DNA of 9,778 bases from Rhizobiaceae bacterium (GTDB lineage Bacteria > Pseudomonadota > Alphaproteobacteria > Rhizobiales > Rhizobiaceae). A program made the position numbers and the translations under genes. Positions 6,509 through 9,778 of the stretch are shown piece by piece (the stretch's first letter is position 1; each line of letters starts with the position of its first letter). Location: assembly GCA_021648425.1 (NCBI GenBank), contig JAKISV010000109.1, positions 1 through 9,778 of the forward strand, in the 5' to 3' direction. Under the pieces are notes generated by a model, which worked only from the letters and a program-made list of their open reading frames with translations, was not told the origin of the DNA and did no database searches.

Positions 6509-7300
6509 TTATTCCCGGCCTGAATATTCTGGTTTTCGTTTTTGCAGGAATGCAGCAACACCTTCGGCATAATCAGCAGAGCGCCCTGCCCTTCTTTGCA
6601 AATCGCGTTCAAGATCAAGCTGCTGATCAAGGCTGTTATCTGAGGATGCGTTCAAGGCCTGCTTCATTAAACCAAGGCCAAATGTCGGGGCGCTGGAAAA
6701 ATGCTGCAGCAATTCCTTTGCCTCATTCATCATTTGATCATCATCAACTGCACGCCATATCATACCCCATTGCTGGGCCTGTTCAGCCAACACCGGCGCC
6801 CCGCTCATTATCAGCGCCCTGGCTCTTGCCTCCCCGACAAGCCTTGGCAATATCCAGCTTCCACCTGAATCTGCAACCAGTCCCAACCTGCAAAATGCCT
6901 GAATGAACTTTGCGGATTTTGCCGCCAACACAATGTCGCAGGCTAAAGCAATATTTGCCCCCGCCCCCGCAGCTACCCCGTTAACAGCACAGATGACTGG
7001 TTTGGGGATTGAGCGTATCAGGCGAATTAGGGGATTATAGAAATTCTCAATAGTCTCTCCGAGATCAGGGGGACCATCCATTTTGGATGGGTCACGGTCG
7101 CCAAGGTCCTGACCGGCGCAAAATCCACGACCAGCCCCCGTAATCAGAATTGCTCGAATACCTTCATCATCACGCGCCACTTCAAGTGCCTGTCGAAACG
7201 CCAGATGCTGGGCTTCGTTGAATGCATTGAGCTGGTCAGGCCGGTTTAATGTGATCGTCACGCCACCGCCGGAATTTTCAACAATGATACAATCGGCCAC
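6509..7300 (-). CDS. paaG: PaaG, 1,2-epoxyphenylacetyl-CoA isomerase
   Basis: PaaG, a crotonase-superfamily enzyme, isomerises ring 1,2-epoxyphenylacetyl-CoA to oxepin-CoA and also shifts double bonds later in the pathway. From GTG 7300 the protein has 263 residues, against 262 in E. coli. Motifs are LNRPDQLNAFN (18-28), the oxyanion-hole block GAGRGFCAGQDL (55-66), VNGVAAGAGANIALACD (106-122) and GLVADSGGSW (140-149), where D144 corresponds to the PaaG-type catalytic Asp. The longest frame begins at GTG 7315, but AGGAGG (7312-7307) then lies inside it; the GTG at 7300 is 6 bases after that site and matches the family N-terminus. It is the first gene of the paaGIKX unit. Confidence 0.95.
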   Translation of the reverse strand: MADCIIVENSGGGVTITLNRPDQLNAFNEAQHLAFRQALEVARDDEGIRAILITGAGRGFCAGQDLGDRDPSKMDGPPDLGETIENFYNPLIRLIRSIPKPVICAVNGVAAGAGANIALACDIVLAAKSAKFIQAFCRLGLVADSGGSWILPRLVGEARARALIMSGAPVLAEQAQQWGMIWRAVDDDQMMNEAKELLQHFSSAPTFGLGLMKQALNASSDNSLDQQLDLERDLQRRAGRSADYAEGVAAFLQKRKPEYSGRE

Positions 7301-7306
7301 CGACAC

Positions 7307-7312
7307 CCTCCT
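7307..7312 (-). promoter_or_regulatory. Consensus ribosome binding site deciding the paaG start
   Basis: A perfect AGGAGG on the minus strand is 6 bases before GTG 7300. It rules against the upstream GTG at 7315, which would place the site within the coding sequence. Confidence 0.75.
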
Positions 7313-7332
7313 CACAAACAGACTTCTTTATT

Positions 7333-7373
7333 ATGTTACAAAATCATACCCTGCCGACAAGTTTTTGCAACAT
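7333..7373 (-). promoter_or_regulatory. Candidate PaaX operator of the paaGIKX unit
   Basis: The plus strand has ATGTTAC (7333-7339) and GCAACAT (7367-7373), an inverted repeat with one mismatch and a 27-base spacer, exactly as at 3784-3824 before paaA. One arm overlaps the proposed -35 and the other the start site. Because it sits in the gap shared with the divergent DUF3047 gene, it could influence both directions. PaaX as the ligand is inferred from context. Confidence 0.6.
7343..7370 (-). promoter_or_regulatory. Putative sigma-70 promoter of paaGIKX
   Basis: On the minus strand TTGCAA (7370-7365) and TATGAT (7348-7343) are spaced by 16 bases. The predicted start is near 7336, giving a leader of about 36 bases to the GTG at 7300. 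The promoter lies within the candidate operator in the same arrangement seen for paaA. I found no convincing matched promoter for the divergent plus-strand gene in the remaining part of this 187-base gap. Confidence 0.5.
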
Positions 7374-7487
7374 GTATAAATACCACATCCGGGATAATCC
7401 TGACTGCAAACAAAGAGTTGATGTGAACGTGAAATAGATTGTGTGTAGAGCAATCAAGCAAACCAACTTTGCCTGGATACCTAATAA

Positions 7488-8138
7488 ATGAAAAAACTGA
7501 TTTATATATTTGTTGTGTTTTTTGTCGCTGGTTCTCAATTATCCAACGCAAATCCAATTCAATTTACCAACGATTGGAAAACATTGAATTTTTTCCGAAT
7601 TCCCGCGACGCAATTCATGATGAAAGGTAAGTCCGTCGATATTATTGCCCGCAAGAGTTCTTCCGTTATCTATCGCACGCTGGACAAGAACCTCTGGAAT
7701 GCAACGAGTGCTTCGTGGATATGGGAAACTTCAAAGTCCGTACCGCCTACAGATTTAAGCAAAAAGGGCGATGATGATCGCAATATTTCAATTTATTTTG
7801 TTTTTCTCGACCGCGCCAGCGCTGAGCGCATCGGGTTGAGCGCCGATATCAAAACGCTGCTTACCAGTAAGCAGGCGCGTATTGTGATTTATTCTTTTGG
7901 CGGCGACAAGGCCAGAAATACTGTCCAGAAAAACCCCTATCTGGGCAACCGTGGTGTAACGATAATCAAGAGATCGGCAAAGGTTGGGTTCTTTGAAGAA
8001 ACAGTGGATCTGGCAAACGATTATAAAAAAGCCTTTGGCAGCCTCCCCGAGGCACTTGTTGGAATTGCGCTGGCTTCAGACTCCGATGATACGGGCGGAT
8101 TGGTGGTAGCACGTATCGAGAGTCTTAGAATAGAATAG
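7488..8138 (+). CDS. Secreted DUF3047-family protein of unknown function
   Basis: The protein has 216 residues and no assigned function. Residues 1-21 look like a Sec signal peptide: KK, a hydrophobic stretch (IYIFVVFFVAG) and a likely cleavage after SNA (21), so it is probably periplasmic or exported. The rest resembles DUF3047: DWKTLNFFRIPATQF (29-43), the core SASWIWETS (74-82) with KGDDDRNISIYFVF (93-106), and the C-terminal LVGIALASDSDDTGG (190-204). The start ATG 7488 has only a weak GGA about 10 bases upstream. It is divergent from paaG and converges on the acyl-CoA dehydrogenase with a 13-base gap. A link to phenylacetate metabolism is not shown; it may be an unrelated insertion between catabolic units. 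The DUF3047 call is from memory of the family pattern. Confidence 0.8.
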   Translation: MKKLIYIFVVFFVAGSQLSNANPIQFTNDWKTLNFFRIPATQFMMKGKSVDIIARKSSSVIYRTLDKNLWNATSASWIWETSKSVPPTDLSKKGDDDRNISIYFVFLDRASAERIGLSADIKTLLTSKQARIVIYSFGGDKARNTVQKNPYLGNRGVTIIKRSAKVGFFEETVDLANDYKKAFGSLPEALVGIALASDSDDTGGLVVARIESLRIE

Positions 8139-8151
8139 TGTATCTGCGAGC

Positions 8152-9393
8152 CTACATTTTGCGTTGAGTGTATTTTTTCAGTTCACTTCTTGCCACTTGC
8201 CTTCGATGGACCGCATCGGGGCCATCGGCCAGGCGTAAGGTTCGCACATTTTGCCACATGCGCGCCAGCGGAGTATCCTGCGACACCCCGGCACCTCCAT
8301 GCATCTGCACGGCCTCATCAATCACTTTTAACGCAACCTGGGGCGCAATAACCTTGATTTGTGAAATCCACGGAGCCGCAGCACGCGCGTCTCCCTGGTC
8401 CATCATCCATGCCGCTTTTAAACACAACAGCCTAGCCATTTCAATTTCCATACGGGCATTGGCAATGATATCATAATTTGCGCCCAGTTGGGCAAGCGGT
8501 TTACCGAAGGCTTCGCGTTCCAATGAACGTTTACACATCAGCTCCAATGCCCGTTCCGCCTGGCCGATAGCGCGCATGCAATGATGTATTCGACCCGGCC
8601 CCAACCGCCCCTGGGCAATTTCAAAGCCACGCCCTTCGCCCAGCAGCAAGTTAGATGCCGGCACCCGCACATCTTCAAATCTGATATGCATATGGCCGTG
8701 AGGCGCATCATCCATGCCGTAGACCTGTAACGGGCGAAGCACTTTAACACCGGCGTTATCAGCTGGTACAAGCACCATGGAATGGCACTGGTGTTTGGGG
8801 GTCTCATCATCACCAGTGCGCACCATCACAATGTATATTCTGCAACGCGGATCACCCGCACCCGTTGACCACCACTTTTCACCGTTCAGTACATATTCAT
8901 CCCCATCTCGAACACAACTCATTGAAATATTAGTGGCGTCTGATGAGGCAATATCGGGCTCAGTCATCAGATATGCAGAGCGGATTTTGCCATCAAGCAA
9001 CGGTTCCAGCCATTGGCGTTTATGTTCTTCAAGGCCATAACGCTCCAACACTTCCATGTTGCCGGTATCTGGAGCAGAACAGTTGAACACTTCCGCACCC
9101 AAATGAGATTTTCCCATTTCTTCCGCAAGATAAGCGTATTCAACCGTAGTGAGACCGAATCCTTTAGTTGAATCTGTCAGCCAGAAATTCCATAAACCTT
9201 GGTTTTTCGCTTTGGATTTCAAACCTTCCAGTATTTCGCTCTGGCGTTTGGTATGCTGCCACCGATCGCCAACTTCCACCTGTGCCAGATATTCACCTTC
9301 AAGTGGCGTAATTTCATCTTCCATCATCTGAGTAATTTTCTGGCGCAGGTCAGCCACCCGCTCGCTCATTCCCAAATCCATTTGAGTATTCAT
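8152..9393 (-). CDS. Acyl-CoA dehydrogenase, ACAD10/11-like
   Basis: This flavoenzyme would oxidise an acyl-CoA to the trans-2-enoyl-CoA, passing electrons to ETF. It has 413 residues. The family pattern is clear: AYLMTEPDIASSDATN (140-155), GEKWWSTGAGDPR (171-183), LGPGRIHHCMR (264-274), REAFGKPL (293-300), QMHGGAGVSQDTPLA (363-377) and ADGPDAVHRRQ (389-399). The SSDATN and ADGPD-VH forms are typical of the ACAD10/11-like branch rather than of short-chain dehydrogenases. Some members of that branch work with an aminoglycoside-phosphotransferase-like kinase on 4-hydroxyacyl-CoAs, but no such kinase is in view. The start ATG 9393 has AAGGA 10 bases upstream; ATGs at codons 5 and 9 are alternatives. 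Substrate is unknown, and it may feed acyl-CoA degradation beside the paa locus. Confidence 0.9.
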   Translation of the reverse strand: MNTQMDLGMSERVADLRQKITQMMEDEITPLEGEYLAQVEVGDRWQHTKRQSEILEGLKSKAKNQGLWNFWLTDSTKGFGLTTVEYAYLAEEMGKSHLGAEVFNCSAPDTGNMEVLERYGLEEHKRQWLEPLLDGKIRSAYLMTEPDIASSDATNISMSCVRDGDEYVLNGEKWWSTGAGDPRCRIYIVMVRTGDDETPKHQCHSMVLVPADNAGVKVLRPLQVYGMDDAPHGHMHIRFEDVRVPASNLLLGEGRGFEIAQGRLGPGRIHHCMRAIGQAERALELMCKRSLEREAFGKPLAQLGANYDIIANARMEIEMARLLCLKAAWMMDQGDARAAAPWISQIKVIAPQVALKVIDEAVQMHGGAGVSQDTPLARMWQNVRTLRLADGPDAVHRRQVARSELKKYTQRKM

Positions 9394-9435
9394 ATTGAGA
9401 AAATCCTTATTGCGGCCAATGCAGTTTTCGACCCC

Positions 9436-9463
9436 AGAGTAGAACAGCCGAAGATCAAGTCAA
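9436..9463 (-). promoter_or_regulatory. Weak putative promoter of the acyl-CoA dehydrogenase
   Basis: On the minus strand TTGACT (9463-9458) is followed after 16 bases by TACTCT (9441-9436). The -35 is good but the -10 is poor, so the call is tentative. It would give a leader of about 35 bases before ATG 9393. Confidence 0.3.
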
Positions 9464-9491
9464 TTAACTTTAGGGATTTCGTCCGCACCTC

Positions 9492-9522
9492 CACAATAAC
9501 AGTTTACGTAAGTGTTGTTGTG
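9492..9522. promoter_or_regulatory. Palindromic operator candidate between the dehydrogenase genes
   Basis: Two 13-base arms, CACAATAACAGTT (9492-9504) and AAGTGTTGTTGTG (9510-9522), pair at 11 of 13 positions around a 5-base centre. The palindrome covers the -35 and spacer of the proposed plus-strand promoter and lies about 30 bases upstream of the minus-strand one. Its size is in the range of dimeric repressor sites such as those of TetR-family regulators. It does not resemble the ATGTTAC-N27-GTAACAT element at the paa promoters. The regulator is not in the window. Confidence 0.5.
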
Positions 9523-9531
9523 AAATATTAT
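9503..9531 (+). promoter_or_regulatory. Putative sigma-70 promoter of the short-chain dehydrogenase
   Basis: TTTACG (9503-9508) and TATTAT (9526-9531) are separated by 17 bases, with an expected start near 9538 and a very short leader of about 15 bases to ATG 9553. The overlapping palindrome suggests repression. Confidence 0.5.
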
Positions 9532-9542
9532 GGATATCAAAC

Positions 9543-9547
9543 AGGAG
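9543..9547 (+). promoter_or_regulatory. Ribosome binding site of the short-chain dehydrogenase
   Basis: AGGAG lies 5 bases before ATG 9553, a good Shine-Dalgarno match that fixes the start. Confidence 0.65.
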
Positions 9548-9552
9548 CAAGC

Positions 9553-9778
9553 ATGAACTATCTGGAGAATTTATTTTCACTCAAAGGTAAAACTGCATTA
9601 GTCACCGGTGGCGCCACAGGCATTGGCCGAATGGCTGCAACCGCGATGGTGCAGGCCGGTGCCAGGGTGATGATCGCCTCACGCAAAGGGGAAACATGCG
9701 CGCAAACCGCCAGTGAAATAAATGCCCTGGGTGCAGATGGAGAAGCTATTGGCTTTGCCGGGGATGTTGGCAGCGAAC
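9553..9778 (+). CDS. Short-chain dehydrogenase/reductase, N-terminal part (cut by window edge)
   Basis: Seventy-five codons are present before the window ends. The Rossmann-fold start LKGKTALVTGGATGIG carries the SDR cofactor motif TGGATGIG at 18-25. R44 and K45 after the second strand suggest NADP(H) preference, and D71-V72 is the usual adenine-contacting pair. The catalytic Ser-Tyr-Lys lies beyond the edge. It is divergent from the ACAD10/11-like gene with a 159-base gap holding a palindrome, so the two may be co-controlled and act on the same class of acyl-CoA or hydroxyacyl substrates. That link is inference; substrate and exact family are unknown. Confidence 0.88.
   Translation, partial: MNYLENLFSLKGKTALVTGGATGIGRMAATAMVQAGARVMIASRKGETCAQTASEINALGADGEAIGFAGDVGSE

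Noticed and set aside
6508..6630. N-terminal extension of paaI into the paaG coding region (starting at 6630)
   Set aside because: It would overlap paaG by over 120 bases and give a protein about 40 residues longer than the PaaI family; ATG 6507 directly after the paaG stop fits better.
7336..7557. Small minus-strand open frames in the gap between paaG and the DUF3047 gene
   Set aside because: They overlap the start of the DUF3047 gene, lack recognisable domains or good ribosome binding sites, and cover the paaG promoter region.
8139..8151. Possible bidirectional terminator between the convergent DUF3047 and acyl-CoA dehydrogenase genes
   Set aside because: The gap is only 13 bases and shows no GC-rich stem or T-tract.

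Overview
This window is a phenylacetate (paa) catabolic locus from a bacterium, most likely a gammaproteobacterium of moderate GC content. That placement rests on close length and motif agreement with the E. coli Paa proteins and on the use of a PaaX-type repressor. I cannot name the genus from sequence alone.

Layout on the minus strand, in transcription order from right to left: paaG (ring-epoxide isomerase), paaI (thioesterase), paaK (phenylacetate-CoA ligase) and paaX (repressor) form a tight first unit. A 75-base promoter gap follows, then paaA-B-C-D-E (the ring 1,2-epoxidase complex and its reductase), then the first codons of a further gene at the left edge, possibly paaZ. Together these activate phenylacetate to its CoA thioester, epoxidise the ring, isomerise the epoxide toward the oxepin, and rescue stalled CoA intermediates. 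PaaX presumably shuts the system off until phenylacetyl-CoA appears. The later beta-oxidation-like genes (paaF, paaH, paaJ) are not in the window.

The most useful regulatory observation is a pair of 41-base elements with the same architecture, one before paaG and one before paaA. Each is an inverted repeat of about 7 bases (ATGTTAC / GTAACAT) separated by exactly 27 bases. Each frames a plausible sigma-70 promoter, with one arm on the -35 and the other near the start site. They are good candidate PaaX operators.

To the right of the paa block a divergent plus-strand gene encodes a small secreted DUF3047-type protein of unknown function. It converges on a minus-strand acyl-CoA dehydrogenase of the ACAD10/11-like type. 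A divergent short-chain dehydrogenase gene starts at the right edge and runs out of the window. The 159-base region between those last two genes carries a separate near-perfect palindrome over the short-chain dehydrogenase promoter, suggesting a second regulator.

Several starts are better placed than the longest open frame would give: paaG at a GTG behind AGGAGG, paaI at an ATG one base after paaG, paaB at an internal ATG, and paaE at a TTG. No RNA genes, mobile elements, CRISPR arrays or convincing rho-independent terminators were seen, and no gene-free stretch exceeds 300 bases. Gene functions here are well known; the novelty is mainly in regulation and in the flanking genes.
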